Assembly (NCBI RefSeq): GCF_019061365.1
Contig: NZ_JAHPPD010000004.1
Span: 1-58,815, forward strand
Origin: Lentilactobacillus dabitei
GTDB taxonomy: Bacteria > Bacillota > Bacilli > Lactobacillales > Lactobacillaceae
Direction of reading: 5' to 3'
DNA: 58,815 nucleotides
Made by a program: the position numbers and the translations under genes. This document shows, piece by piece, positions 1 to 8,159 of this stretch. How positions within the stretch are numbered: position 1 is the first letter of the stretch; every line of letters starts with the position of its first letter. Under the pieces are notes generated by a model. It was given only the letters and a program-made list of their open reading frames with translations, was not told where the DNA came from and made no database searches.

Positions 1-249
1 GCTGGGATAATTTTTCATAGCTTAAACTCGCTTTTTACATAGAAGTATATCAAAAATCATAGATCTTGGACAGCTTCTAAGTACGGCGAATCTGGTTTAG
101 GATTAGCGATCGTTCATCAGCTGGTTAAGTCACATGGTGGTAAAATTTCAGTAGCATCCAAAAAGGGGAAGGGGTCGACATTTACGATTATTTTCTTTGA
201 CCAGACGGCTGCTGAAAAGAAAAAACACACGTCTGGGAGCAGTGATTAA
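1..249 (+). pseudogene. 3' remnant of a sensor histidine kinase (ATPase domain)
   Basis: The frame ending at TAA 247-249 encodes the end of a HATPase_c domain. The G2 box (ESGLGLAIV) is followed by HGG and a GKGSTF-type beta strand, and then a charged tail. The same frame is closed by TAG at 40-42. Bases 1-60 look like a kinase sequence with several indels: pieces resembling the F-box consensus (TRF.., RS..Q, SKYGESG) are spread over different frames. The 5' part lies outside the window, so this is either a decayed kinase gene or poor sequence at a contig end. A response regulator would be expected upstream. Confidence 0.6.
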
Positions 250-287
250 TTAGGTATCATATTTTATTAAAAAGGTGAGGTTTTACA

Positions 288-1622
288 ATGTCTTATATTA
301 AATTTGATAGCTCTAAACTTTCCAAGTTTGTCCATGAGAATGAATTACCTGAATTGCAAGCAATGATCAATGCTGCAAACGACGAACTTCGTCAGGGAAC
401 CGGAGCCGGAAGTGACTTCCGCGATTGGCTGGAGCTGCCAACCAAGTACGATCATGAAGAAGTTGATCGGATTCAAAAGGACGCTAAAAAGATTCAAAGT
501 GATTCAAAGTATCTCATCACTATCGGAATTGGTGGGTCATATTTAGGCGCCCAAATGGCCGTTAACTTTTTACACAAGAACTTTTATGAACGTAAAAATC
601 AAGCTACTCAAGTTGAATTTGTTGGTAACTCTCTGAGCTCATTGTATATGAACGATTTGCTGGAATTAGTTGGTGACGATGATTTCTCCATTAACATGAT
701 CTCTAAGTCTGGAACGACCACAGAATCAGCAATTGCTTTTCGGGTTTTCAGAGAGAAACTGATTGAAAAGTATGGAGAAAAAGAAGCCAATCAACGAATT
801 TATGTAACAACTGATAAAGCTCATGGGGCATTGCGTCACGAAGCTGATGTGAATGGCTGGGAGTCATTTATCATTCCAGATGGTGTTGGTGGCCGTTATT
901 CTGTTTTGACGCCGGTTGGCTTGCTACCAATTGCCGTTTCAGGCGGTAACATTGTTGATATCCTAAATGGGGCTGCTGATGCTCAAAATGCGTATACAGA
1001 TCCTGATTTGAAGAAGAATGATGCGTATCGTTATGCGGCTTTACGAAACATTTTGTATCGCAAAGGCTTCACAACGGAGATTCTTGAGAATTATGAACCG
1101 AATCTGCGGATGTTTGCCGAATGGTGGAAGCAACTTGCTGGTGAATCAGAAGGCAAAGACAATAAAGGGATTTATCCGTCATCAGCTAACTTTACGACCG
1201 ATCTGCATTCATTTGGTCAATACATCCAAGAAGGTCTGCGTAACTTATTTGAAACTGTCGTTAAATTGGATTCGCCGGTTAGCGATGTTACGATTCCAAG
1301 CGCAGAGAAGGATCTTGACGGTTTGAAGTACCTAGAGGGTAAGGATCTCGATTGGGTTAACACAAAGGCCTATGAGGGCGTTGTATTGGCTCATACAGAC
1401 GGTGGTGTGCCAGTGATGACTGTTCATCTGCCTGATGAGAGTGAATATTCCCTTGGTTACTTGATTTACTTCTTCGAGGTCGCCATCGCTATTTCTGGTT
1501 ATTTGAATGGCATTAATCCATTTAATCAACCCGGTGTGGAAGCTTACAAGACTAATATGTTTGGCTTGCTGGGTAAACCTGGATTTGAAGAAATTGGGAA
1601 GAAATTGAATAAACGGCTTTAA
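288..1622 (+). CDS. pgi: Glucose-6-phosphate isomerase
   Basis: A 444-residue protein of full family length for the short Gram-positive Pgi. It interconverts glucose-6-phosphate and fructose-6-phosphate in the cytoplasm. Near residue 80 is an [10 protein letters not shown] phosphosugar-binding loop, then SKSGTTTES (SIS-domain loop near 140), [11 protein letters not shown] near 200 and the helix containing QYIQEG. The ATG at 288 follows an AGGTGAGG ribosome binding site. The gene stands alone and ends in its own terminator. Identification is secure from several conserved blocks. Confidence 0.97.
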   Translation: MSYIKFDSSKLSKFVHENELPELQAMINAANDELRQGTGAGSDFRDWLELPTKYDHEEVDRIQKDAKKIQSDSKYLITIGIGGSYLGAQMAVNFLHKNFYERKNQATQVEFVGNSLSSLYMNDLLELVGDDDFSINMISKSGTTTESAIAFRVFREKLIEKYGEKEANQRIYVTTDKAHGALRHEADVNGWESFIIPDGVGGRYSVLTPVGLLPIAVSGGNIVDILNGAADAQNAYTDPDLKKNDAYRYAALRNILYRKGFTTEILENYEPNLRMFAEWWKQLAGESEGKDNKGIYPSSANFTTDLHSFGQYIQEGLRNLFETVVKLDSPVSDVTIPSAEKDLDGLKYLEGKDLDWVNTKAYEGVVLAHTDGGVPVMTVHLPDESEYSLGYLIYFFEVAIAISGYLNGINPFNQPGVEAYKTNMFGLLGKPGFEEIGKKLNKRL

Positions 1623-1628
1623 TCGAAA

Positions 1629-1658
1629 GGCACTGATGAGAAATCATTGGTGTTTTTT
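1629..1658 (+). terminator. Rho-independent terminator of pgi
   Basis: A nine-pair stem (1631-1639 with 1644-1652, two G-U pairs) closes a four-base loop and is followed by six T at 1653-1658. It begins 9 bases after the pgi stop codon. Confidence 0.85.
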
Positions 1659-1768
1659 CAATTTGGAAAAAAATAGACCCAAACTAGACCTGGACTTTTG
1701 ATTGGAAAATTCTATCTGGATTTGGCCCGATCGTTTTGCATATGAAAGGTTTTTGAGTGCATAAATAT

Positions 1769-1804
1769 AGCCACCAAACATTGAACTATCAACGTTTGGT
1801 GGCT
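1769..1804 (-). terminator. Strong hairpin downstream of tRNA-Glu
   Basis: GCCACCAAAC at 1770-1779 pairs perfectly with GTTTGGTGGC at 1794-1803, and A1769/T1804 adds one more pair. It sits about 30 bases past the 3' end of the minus-strand tRNA-Glu and is the natural candidate for its terminator. The following T-tract on the minus strand is weak (TATATTTA), so it could instead be a processing or protective hairpin. Confidence 0.5.
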
Positions 1805-1832
1805 TCTCTGTACTTGCATATTCATCAATCTA

Positions 1833-1906
1833 TCACCCGCACGGGGCTCGAACCCGTAACTCCGCCTTGAGAGGGCGACGTCTTAAACCAGTTTGACCAG
1901 CGGGCA
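1833..1906 (-). tRNA. tRNA-Glu (anticodon CTC)
   Basis: Cloverleaf on the minus strand. The anticodon stem TCGCC/GGCGG closes the loop CTCTCAA with anticodon CTC (1869-1871). The T arm ACGGG/CCCGT has loop TTCGAGC, the variable loop is short, and the D loop is somewhat enlarged. The acceptor stem has five Watson-Crick pairs, but the two terminal pairs are wobbles (U1-G72, G2-U71), which is odd for tRNA-Glu. No CCA is encoded (the discriminator A is followed by TAG). It reads GAG codons, which a standard UUC isoacceptor could also read. The odd acceptor end leaves some doubt that it is fully functional. Confidence 0.85.
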
Positions 1907-1928
1907 ATGCTATCAAACTCACTTAAAT

Positions 1929-1957
1929 AGTTTATCTAAATTGGCGGGGTTTGTCAA
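1929..1957 (-). promoter_or_regulatory. Promoter of tRNA-Glu
   Basis: On the minus strand TTGACA (1952-1957) is separated by 17 bases from TAAACT (1929-1934). The -10 element lies in a run (GATAAACTATTTA) that also occurs at the -10 of the divergent tRNA-Gln promoter. Confidence 0.8.
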
Positions 1958-1979
1958 CTAAGAAAGAATAAATATAATG

Positions 1980-2008
1980 TTGACAAAAAGCCAAAAAATC
2001 GATAAACT
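1980..2008 (+). promoter_or_regulatory. Promoter of tRNA-Gln
   Basis: TTGACA (1980-1985), a 17-base spacer, then TAAACT (2003-2008), 20 bases upstream of the tRNA. Same hexamers and spacing as the divergent tRNA-Glu promoter. Confidence 0.85.
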
Positions 2009-2027
2009 ATTTAGTTGTGATGTTCAT

Positions 2028-2099
2028 TGGGTATTCGCCAAATGGTAAGGCAACGGACTCTGAATCCGTAATTTACTGGTTCGACCCCAGTATACCCAA
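2028..2099 (+). tRNA. tRNA-Gln (anticodon CTG)
   Basis: The acceptor stem TGGGTAT/ATACCCA includes the U1-A72 pair typical of glutamine tRNAs. The anticodon stem ACGGA/TCCGT closes the loop CTCTGAA with anticodon CTG at 2060-2062. The T arm CTGG/CCAG has a TTCGACC loop. It decodes CAG. No 3' CCA is encoded, so CCA-adding enzyme is needed. It stands alone with its own promoter and terminator. Confidence 0.93.
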
Positions 2100-2134
2100 T
2101 AAGTGCTTTAGCTCGAATTTCATCTAAGCAGTGT

Positions 2135-2172
2135 AAAATAACGCCAACCCAATTTGGGAAGGCGTTATTTTT
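2135..2172. terminator. Bidirectional terminator between tRNA-Gln and the metalloprotease gene
   Basis: AAAATAACGCC (2135-2145) pairs with GGCGTTATTTT (2161-2171), and an inner CCC/GGG pairing tops the stem. The T-tract on plus and A-tract on minus let it serve tRNA-Gln and the convergent protease gene ending at 2180. Confidence 0.85.
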
Positions 2173-2179
2173 ATGCCGC

Positions 2180-3535
2180 TTACCAATAACCTAATAACTT
2201 GGTCAACTTTGCCCGGTTGATATCTCGTGATGACAACTCGGCGGTTTCGTAAGACCTGGCTGCATCCGGATCCTTGGGCTCGCTCCAAGAGTACTTGACT
2301 GGACTGGGCGTTGACTCAGATTCGTTGTCTGTTGGGGCATACATGATATCGCTCTGATAAGGGGTGTGGTATAGGCCCAATGCATGACCCAACTCATGGG
2401 TGACAACCGTTGTCCAATAATTAGTTTCCAAGCTTGTTGAGGTGGATTCTTGTTCAGTATTGTAGTCGTCTTTAATTTGCTGGCGAATTTGATCAAGTTG
2501 CGTGTTGTAGTCATTTCGAATTTGTTGATCGGTGGTATGGTGATGATTCTTCAAATCATTTATTTGTTGATTAATTTGATCTCGTTGGCTATCAGAATTT
2601 GCATTGTCCAACTGGGAAGTAAGTTGTTGCAGTTGATCTTCATATTGTTTCCGGTTAGCCTTCAGGTCTGCGTTCGTAGTTGCAAGAAGTTGGCTGGCTT
2701 GATCAGAGAGTGCTTTGATCTTCTGCTGGAACGCTGGGCTGAGGGTATTTGCACTCACGTAAGACTGATCATTGAAATGGCTTTGATCCACTTGTATCGA
2801 GGTACTGTTGAACAAGCCGTCCCAACCTGCCGCTGTGCCGTCACCAAATCCAACGGTCAGGGTGTTATTAGTTTTGCTGCCAATTGAAAATACGTCGGCG
2901 CCTAAAGCACTATTCCATTTATCAATTGCTGAGTTGACATTGCTTTGAAGGGCACTATCCTCAACGTAAATCGTTGCGTGATCGTGGAAAAAAACACCAG
3001 GAGCCGCAAAATTACCAACATTGTACTGCTTATTAAAAATAGTGGCATATTTACTGTAAGCATCTTTATTGAGACTTAACACCTGCTTGTCTGGTTGCAG
3101 ATCCGGGGTAGCTGAGATGAGTTGGTTCAGCTTTGATTTAGAAATCAAATTTGTTTGTTTGTTGCTGACTTTGGTTAAGTAGCCGCGCCAAACCCAGCCA
3201 GAGATTTTATGGTTAACGGTATTTTTGGCATAGTAATAAACCCGATATTTGCCGTGAACCTTAACTTTCTGTTGATAGGTGACCGTAAATTGTTTGTGGG
3301 CATATTTTAATAACCGAAACTTCTTATGAGCGAGTTTGGCTGAGTATGCATACGATCGTTTTGACTTGATCCCTTTCATTTGATAGGTGGCGGCGGGCCG
3401 AACCTTATGGCGCCAAACGATTTTGACGCTCGTTTTTGCCTCGGCAGTCGTTGAATGGATGCTCGTTGCCGCAAAACCCATTGTGAACAAGGCTGTCAAT
3501 AGCGTTGTTGAAATGAATTTAGTCCTGATTATCAA
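2180..3535 (-). CDS. Secreted matrixin-like zinc metalloprotease with coiled-coil insertion
   Basis: I place the start at a TTG (3535-3533) because GGAGG lies 7 bases upstream, giving 451 residues. Residues 1-33 form a signal peptide (basic start, hydrophobic stretch, AEA cleavage site). Residues about 35-125 are Lys/Tyr/Trp-rich, like the SLAP-type wall-binding regions of lactobacilli. The catalytic part resembles M10 matrixins, with HELGHALGLYH at 380-390 supplying three zinc ligands and Glu381, and a Met-turn near Met398 (DIMY). Residues about 270-365 are Gln/Asp/Lys-rich coiled coil inserted immediately before the zinc helix, which is unusual. The protein is probably exported and held at the wall. 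Substrate unknown. An in-frame ATG farther upstream (3628) would bury the signal peptide and lacks this ribosome binding site. Confidence 0.8.
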   Translation of the reverse strand: MIIRTKFISTTLLTALFTMGFAATSIHSTTAEAKTSVKIVWRHKVRPAATYQMKGIKSKRSYAYSAKLAHKKFRLLKYAHKQFTVTYQQKVKVHGKYRVYYYAKNTVNHKISGWVWRGYLTKVSNKQTNLISKSKLNQLISATPDLQPDKQVLSLNKDAYSKYATIFNKQYNVGNFAAPGVFFHDHATIYVEDSALQSNVNSAIDKWNSALGADVFSIGSKTNNTLTVGFGDGTAAGWDGLFNSTSIQVDQSHFNDQSYVSANTLSPAFQQKIKALSDQASQLLATTNADLKANRKQYEDQLQQLTSQLDNANSDSQRDQINQQINDLKNHHHTTDQQIRNDYNTQLDQIRQQIKDDYNTEQESTSTSLETNYWTTVVTHELGHALGLYHTPYQSDIMYAPTDNESESTPSPVKYSWSEPKDPDAARSYETAELSSRDINRAKLTKLLGYW

Positions 3536-3669
3536 CTTGATACCTCCTATTGTTAGATTAATACGGATTATTTTATCGCTCATCATAGCAAAAGCAATGT
3601 ATCTGATTTGCCAGTTAAGTGTGGCCATTGGTTTTGAGTAAAAAAATATTCGCTATTCGCGGACAGTGA

Positions 3670-3999
3670 TTATTCAAACGACAGATCAACTAAAAACTTA
3701 TTTCGTTTCGCCAAGTGAGAAGTTGTAATCCATAACTCATGATAACTGGAATCCTTAACCCTGGTTTGATCATGAAAATAATCGAGCAGTTCATTATTCA
3801 TTGACATGAACTCTGGGGCCATTCGATTAACCATCAGTTTGTGGGATGGAAAATAAATTTCAGGGTTGCCCAGCTTAACGTCATCATCTAAATACATAAC
3901 AATTGCATTGTCATACTGGCCAGGTTCGACGATCACCTTGTCAGGGTGGGCTTTGATATATGAAAGAACGTGGTAAAGTGTATCAGAATTGCTTGCCAC
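3670..3999 (-). CDS. Hypothetical protein, 109 residues
   Basis: Begins at a GTG with GGAGG nine bases upstream. The protein is soluble and acidic with no membrane segment or signal peptide. It contains a short helix (LYHVLSYIKAHP), a VIVEPGQYDNAIVMYLDDD strand region and a final basic patch (HLAKRNKF). I do not recognise a family with confidence. It lies between two unrelated single genes and seems monocistronic. A TGATACAAT extended -10 lies upstream at 4038-4046 on the minus strand. The good ribosome binding site and gene-like composition make it likely to be real. Confidence 0.65.
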   Translation of the reverse strand: MASNSDTLYHVLSYIKAHPDKVIVEPGQYDNAIVMYLDDDVKLGNPEIYFPSHKLMVNRMAPEFMSMNNELLDYFHDQTRVKDSSYHELWITTSHLAKRNKFLVDLSFE

Positions 4000-4037
4000 A
4001 GTGGGGTGCCTCCAATTCGATTGGGATTTCTAATTCC

Positions 4038-4046
4038 ATTGTATCA
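4038..4046 (-). promoter_or_regulatory. Probable extended -10 promoter of the 109-residue gene
   Basis: The minus strand reads TGATACAAT (TG, one base, TACAAT). No good -35 hexamer is visible. Confidence 0.4.
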
Positions 4047-4112
4047 AATCTGATCGGTTCATGATGAATTTGTTTTGATTTTTTAAAGCCCTGCGTTGTT
4101 AACGGCATTTTC

Positions 4113-4121
4113 TGATATGAT
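4113..4121 (+). promoter_or_regulatory. Probable extended -10 promoter of the serine hydrolase gene
   Basis: TGATATGAT lies about 75 bases upstream of the chosen start. The -35 region is weak. Confidence 0.4.
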
Positions 4122-4194
4122 TGGGTTATTAAAGTTCGATCTACCAGCTATTTCTAATTTAGAATGGCGAAATGGTCTTGAAAGGATAATGTCG

Positions 4195-5202
4195 ATGAAA
4201 TACAACGAAACAATTGCGAAAATGCATCAATTTGTCGATGATCAAATTGTGCCCGGGGTAACCTATGGCATTATCAATCAACACTCAGTTCTTTCCAGCT
4301 ACTTTGGTAATCAGGAGCTGGTCCCCGAAACACTCCCCTTGGAACAGGGGGAACTGTACGATTTGGCATCTTTAACAAAAGTAGTCGGGACGACCAATTT
4401 GATTATCAGACTGTTGGCACTGGGAAAATTGTCATTGGACGATTCATTGAGTCAGTATTTACCGCAATGGCAGTCACCACAGGTTACGGTCAGACACTTG
4501 CTCACGCACACTTCAGATATTGTTGGGTACATTCCCAACCGCAATCAGTTACCGAAAGATGAACTTATTCCAGCATTATTGAATCTTAAGAGTGGGCCCG
4601 ATATCGGCAAAGTCGTTCACTATCAGGATTACAATTTTATCTTCTTGGGGTGGATTGCATCTACAATTATGGGCGAACCGGTGCAGCAATTGGTTTCAGA
4701 ATACGTCTTGCGGCCTTTAGAATTACGACAAGCAACTTTTCATCCCCAAAATCCATTGGAGGTCGTTCCAACTGAGAAGTTACCTCAAGAAGGCCTGTTA
4801 AGGGGAAGCGTCCATGATCCAAAAGCTCGGATATTAGGCGCTGATTGTGGATCAGCCGGGTTGTTTGCAACATTAACCGACTTGGTTCACTTTTCGAAAT
4901 GGTTACTGGGTCAAATTCGTTACCCGGATTTCTTGTCAAAGACGTGGCTGGATCAATTGTTTGTCGATCAAACTCCAGACCACACCAAGAACCGCTCGTT
5001 TGGGTGGATTTTACGTGAGTATAATGGGCATCCATATATTTTGCATACCGGCTTTACAGGGACGCTGATTGTGATTGATCGAACCGCCCAACAGGCACTT
5101 GTGTTTCTATCAAATCGAGTTCATCCAAACGCCCTCAATAAGGCTTTTTTCCCATATCGCAGTGAGTTGATTCGGACATTCATCAGGGAAGCAAATGCAT
5201 GA
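4195..5202 (+). CDS. Serine hydrolase of the beta-lactamase / penicillin-binding protein fold (class C-like)
   Basis: 335 residues from ATG 4195, chosen because AAAGG lies 9 bases upstream. In-frame ATGs at 4096 and 4189 are poorer. Motifs are those of the family: SxxK as SLTK at 59-62, then HLLTHTSD, a YQDYNFIFLGW stretch in the place of the YxN element, and HTG (HTGFTGT) near the C-terminus. No signal peptide or lipobox is visible, so the enzyme appears cytoplasmic and may be an esterase or peptidase rather than a true beta-lactamase. The substrate cannot be told from sequence. Confidence 0.85.
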   Translation: MKYNETIAKMHQFVDDQIVPGVTYGIINQHSVLSSYFGNQELVPETLPLEQGELYDLASLTKVVGTTNLIIRLLALGKLSLDDSLSQYLPQWQSPQVTVRHLLTHTSDIVGYIPNRNQLPKDELIPALLNLKSGPDIGKVVHYQDYNFIFLGWIASTIMGEPVQQLVSEYVLRPLELRQATFHPQNPLEVVPTEKLPQEGLLRGSVHDPKARILGADCGSAGLFATLTDLVHFSKWLLGQIRYPDFLSKTWLDQLFVDQTPDHTKNRSFGWILREYNGHPYILHTGFTGTLIVIDRTAQQALVFLSNRVHPNALNKAFFPYRSELIRTFIREANA

Positions 5203-5278
5203 CGCCGTGATTGCCGCTAACTGGTATTTAGAACGGTTCTTGCAATATCGATTGCGAAAACAGGGGCCATTACCATAG
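5195..5278 (+). CDS. Possible 27-residue ORF overlapping the serine hydrolase stop
   Basis: ATG 5195 overlaps the previous stop codon, with AGGGA about 6 bases upstream, and the frame runs to TAG at 5276. The product would be basic and rich in aromatic residues. It has no recognisable family and could be chance or a gene remnant. Confidence 0.18.
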   Translation: MHDAVIAANWYLERFLQYRLRKQGPLP

Positions 5279-5340
5279 CCCAAGATCAGGCTGTAGTAAT
5301 GAACCCCTTATATTAATCACATCAGAATGTTTTTCGGGTG

Positions 5341-6045
5341 CTAGAATGTTTCGGCTACCTTCAACTGTTCTTGCTTGGAAATGTCAGCGTCCGGATACTT
5401 TCGTTTCAGCGCGTTAATCAAAACGTGTTTTGCAATTTGATTGTTTCTGGCTAAGATTGGTCCGTGGAAGTAAGTGCAATAAACGTTTTTATAGATCGCA
5501 CCCTCGGTTTTATCCTGACCATTATTCCCATGGCCTTCCAACACTTTTCCGAGTGGCCGTTCATCTTGGCCTAGGAAGGTGATACCTTGATGGTTTTCGA
5601 AGCCGTGGTATTGTTCACCGGTTTCTTCGTTTTCAATGACAACGTTTCCGATAAATCGATGGTCTTTTTGCTTGTCTGTGTAATGGTCCAAAGCGCCAAT
5701 GCCCAGCAGTTTTTCACCATTTGCGCCAATGTAGTAGTGTCCCAATAGTTGATAACCACCACAAATTGCGACAACTGAGCCATTGTCCTCAATGAAGTCA
5801 GTCAGGCCAGCTTTCTTTGTTTGGATGTCTTTTGAAACAATTGACTGTTCAAAATCTTGACCACCACCGAACACGATGATGTCATATTTGTCAGGATCAA
5901 ATGCTTGATCCAAACTGATTACTTCGGAAGTGAGCTCAACGCCCATCTTTTCAGCTAAATAATTGAGTACCAAGATGTTTCCCAGATCGCCGTAAGTATT
6001 CATCAAGTCACCATAGAGATGGCAAACATTCAGTGTATAAGCCAT
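5341..6045 (-). CDS. gatD: Lipid II isoglutaminyl synthase, glutamine amidotransferase subunit GatD
   Basis: 234 residues, a class I glutamine amidotransferase (CobB/CobQ-like GATase). It supplies ammonia for amidation of the D-Glu residue of lipid II to D-isoglutamine. The nucleophile is Cys95 in AICGGYQLLG and the partner His194 is in YCTYFHGPIL. The start ATG overlaps the murT stop by one base (TAATG), so the two are translationally coupled. MurT/GatD form a membrane-associated complex in staphylococci, streptococci and lactobacilli. Confidence 0.93.
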   Translation of the reverse strand: MAYTLNVCHLYGDLMNTYGDLGNILVLNYLAEKMGVELTSEVISLDQAFDPDKYDIIVFGGGQDFEQSIVSKDIQTKKAGLTDFIEDNGSVVAICGGYQLLGHYYIGANGEKLLGIGALDHYTDKQKDHRFIGNVVIENEETGEQYHGFENHQGITFLGQDERPLGKVLEGHGNNGQDKTEGAIYKNVYCTYFHGPILARNNQIAKHVLINALKRKYPDADISKQEQLKVAETF

Positions 6046-7391
6046 TAGTCAAGACCTCCTTTGATAAAACCTTTTGTAGCAAAGACTTTTCGCAAGTGCA
6101 GCATAGCCGTATAAGTGGCTAAAATATAGACTTTCTCGGTTGGGGCATTTGGAATCATCTCAACGACCTTGTCCAGATCTGGTTCAACCAAGTGTTTAGC
6201 CGGATCTACCCCAGCAACTTGAAGCCGGTAGGTGATGTCTTTGTAGCGCTCGCCACCTGTAATGAATTGTTTGATGTTCATTTTGGGAAGTCGTTCGAAG
6301 TCGCCATCCCAAATCCAACTGGTATCAATTCCGTCTGCGTAATTGGCATTCAGTAGACCAATAAACGTGAAAGGATCTTTATCGGTCGAAATCATGTCGA
6401 TCACTTGATTTAAACCAACAGGATTTTTAACTAGAATTAAAGTAACTTTCTTGCCGTCGACGTTGATCTCTTCTTGGCGGCCAAAAATGCTTTTTCCTTG
6501 GTGGAAGGCCTGCTGGGTTTGAGCAGGAGTGACCCCCATGAATCGGCCGACCGTGTATGCGGCTAATGCGTTATAGATGTTGTAGACCCCGCCAATCTCA
6601 ATTTTGATTGGCTCGCCATCGATTTCGAATTTTGACGACTTTGGGGTGAGTTCTACAATTTTATTGAGCGCGAAGTTTAATTCTGGCCGTTGATACCCGC
6701 AATTTGGGCAGAAATACTTGCCCAAGTTTGAATAACTGATGTAGCGATAGTGCAAAATGTGTTGGCACTGGGGACAAAGTACACCATCAGTGTTTGGGGT
6801 CGCCTTAATGTCGCCCTCGGGCTGATTAGCAAATCCATAATAGATCATGGGATTTGGGAGTTGTTTTGAATGGAAAATTGGGGCGTCACCATTGGCAATA
6901 ATCGTGGCATTTGGCGCCAACGCAACCCCGTTTAAAATCTTTTGGTAAGTCGTGTAGATTTCACCATAACGATCCATTTGGTCTCTGAAAATATTGGTGA
7001 AGACGAATGCTTTTGGTTTAATGTATTTTGTTACCATGATCACGTTGGCTTCATCAACCTCTAGAACTGCCAGCGGGCGCTTGTTTTTTGTCCGGGGCGC
7101 ATGAAGAAAGGTCGTGATAATTCCCTGTTCCATGTTTGATCCAGTCGGATTAGTCAGAATGTTTTCATACTTTTCCTTGAGAACTTGAACAGTCAAAGCG
7201 GTGGTTAGTGTTTTGCCGTTGGTTCCTGTGATGACGATCACATCGTAATTTCGAGCAAGATTTTGTAAAATATTTGGATCAATTTTTTTGGTGATTTTTC
7301 CAGGAAGCGAACTGCCACCCTTTAAGAACGTGTGTAAGAACCAGTAAGAAGACTTGCCGGCTGCAGTTGCAATTGAACTTTTCAATGACAT
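6045..7391 (-). CDS. murT: Lipid II isoglutaminyl synthase, Mur-ligase-like subunit MurT
   Basis: 448 residues. The Mur ligase central domain carries an ATP loop GTNGKT at 56-61. A four-cysteine zinc ribbon (Cys206, Cys209, Cys228, Cys231) inserted in the domain is a hallmark of MurT and absent from MurC-F. The C-terminal DUF1727 region includes the stretch around NYADGIDTSWIWD. It activates the D-Glu carboxylate and uses ammonia from GatD. An AAGGAGT site precedes the ATG. It heads a two-gene minus-strand operon divergent from tdk. Confidence 0.94.
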   Translation of the reverse strand: MSLKSSIATAAGKSSYWFLHTFLKGGSSLPGKITKKIDPNILQNLARNYDVIVITGTNGKTLTTALTVQVLKEKYENILTNPTGSNMEQGIITTFLHAPRTKNKRPLAVLEVDEANVIMVTKYIKPKAFVFTNIFRDQMDRYGEIYTTYQKILNGVALAPNATIIANGDAPIFHSKQLPNPMIYYGFANQPEGDIKATPNTDGVLCPQCQHILHYRYISYSNLGKYFCPNCGYQRPELNFALNKIVELTPKSSKFEIDGEPIKIEIGGVYNIYNALAAYTVGRFMGVTPAQTQQAFHQGKSIFGRQEEINVDGKKVTLILVKNPVGLNQVIDMISTDKDPFTFIGLLNANYADGIDTSWIWDGDFERLPKMNIKQFITGGERYKDITYRLQVAGVDPAKHLVEPDLDKVVEMIPNAPTEKVYILATYTAMLHLRKVFATKGFIKGGLD

Positions 7392-7527
7392 AAGATTTAC
7401 TCCTTAAACTAAGTACATATCGTACTAATCAAAGACTAAGTTTATCATACGGATGGCGGTTTGAACACGGTTTGGCTCTTTGTGGCTGAAAATTTTGATT
7501 AATATCGATATTCAAAGGGAATTTCTG

Positions 7528-7533
7528 TATAAT
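7528..7533 (+). promoter_or_regulatory. -10 element of the tdk promoter
   Basis: A perfect TATAAT preceded directly by TG, 35 bases upstream of the tdk start. No clear -35 hexamer. Confidence 0.5.
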
Positions 7534-7567
7534 GGAATAGAAGCTTTCAAGGAAAAAGGTGGAAATA

Positions 7568-8140
7568 TTGGCTCAATTATTTTATCGTTATGGTGCTATG
7601 AATAGTGGCAAAACGATCGAAATCATTAAAGTTGCTCACAATTATGAGGAGCAAAATAAAAGTGTTATTATTATGACTAGTGCCTTGGACACACGTGAGA
7701 AACAGGGGATGATTGAATCTCGAATTGGCCTGGAACGAAAGGCGGATCCAATTTCTGAAAAGACAAATATTTTCGAACGGGTTCAAGAACTCGATCCCCA
7801 TGCCAGTTGCGTCCTAATTGACGAAGCCCAATTTCTAACAAAGAAGCATGTGTTTCAATTGGCAGAAATTGTTGACGAATTGAACATACCAGTCATTGCA
7901 TTTGGCCTCAAGAACGACTTTCAGAACCATTTGTTTGAAGGATCCGAATACTTATTGCTATATGCAGATAAAATAGAGGAAATGAAGACAATTTGCTGGT
8001 TCTGCGGCAAAAAGGCCATTATGAATCTCAGATTTCACGATGGTAAGCCTGTGTATGAAGGCGAACAAATTCAAATGGGTGGTAATGAATCTTACTATCC
8101 AGTGTGCCGAAAGCACTATTACAATCCACCGATTAAGTAA
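7568..8140 (+). CDS. tdk: Thymidine kinase
   Basis: 190 residues, type II (TK1-like) thymidine kinase of the pyrimidine salvage pathway, making dTMP from thymidine and ATP. The P-loop is GAMNSGKT at 9-16, a DEAQFL Walker B motif is near residue 80, and a zinc-binding C-terminal part has CWFC and a later PVCRKHY. I chose TTG 7568 (protein begins [15 protein letters not shown] as in related lactobacilli) with AAGGTGG just upstream. A GTG at 7559 is an alternative. It is the first gene of a run with prfA, prmC and sua5, all closely spaced. Confidence 0.93.
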   Translation: MAQLFYRYGAMNSGKTIEIIKVAHNYEEQNKSVIIMTSALDTREKQGMIESRIGLERKADPISEKTNIFERVQELDPHASCVLIDEAQFLTKKHVFQLAEIVDELNIPVIAFGLKNDFQNHLFEGSEYLLLYADKIEEMKTICWFCGKKAIMNLRFHDGKPVYEGEQIQMGGNESYYPVCRKHYYNPPIK

Positions 8141-8159
8141 CAAAGTGAGGAATTATTAA

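Noticed and set aside
2450-2887. A 145-codon plus-strand frame inside the protease gene
   Set aside because: It is antisense to a well-supported gene, with hydrophobic low-information sequence and no ribosome binding site.
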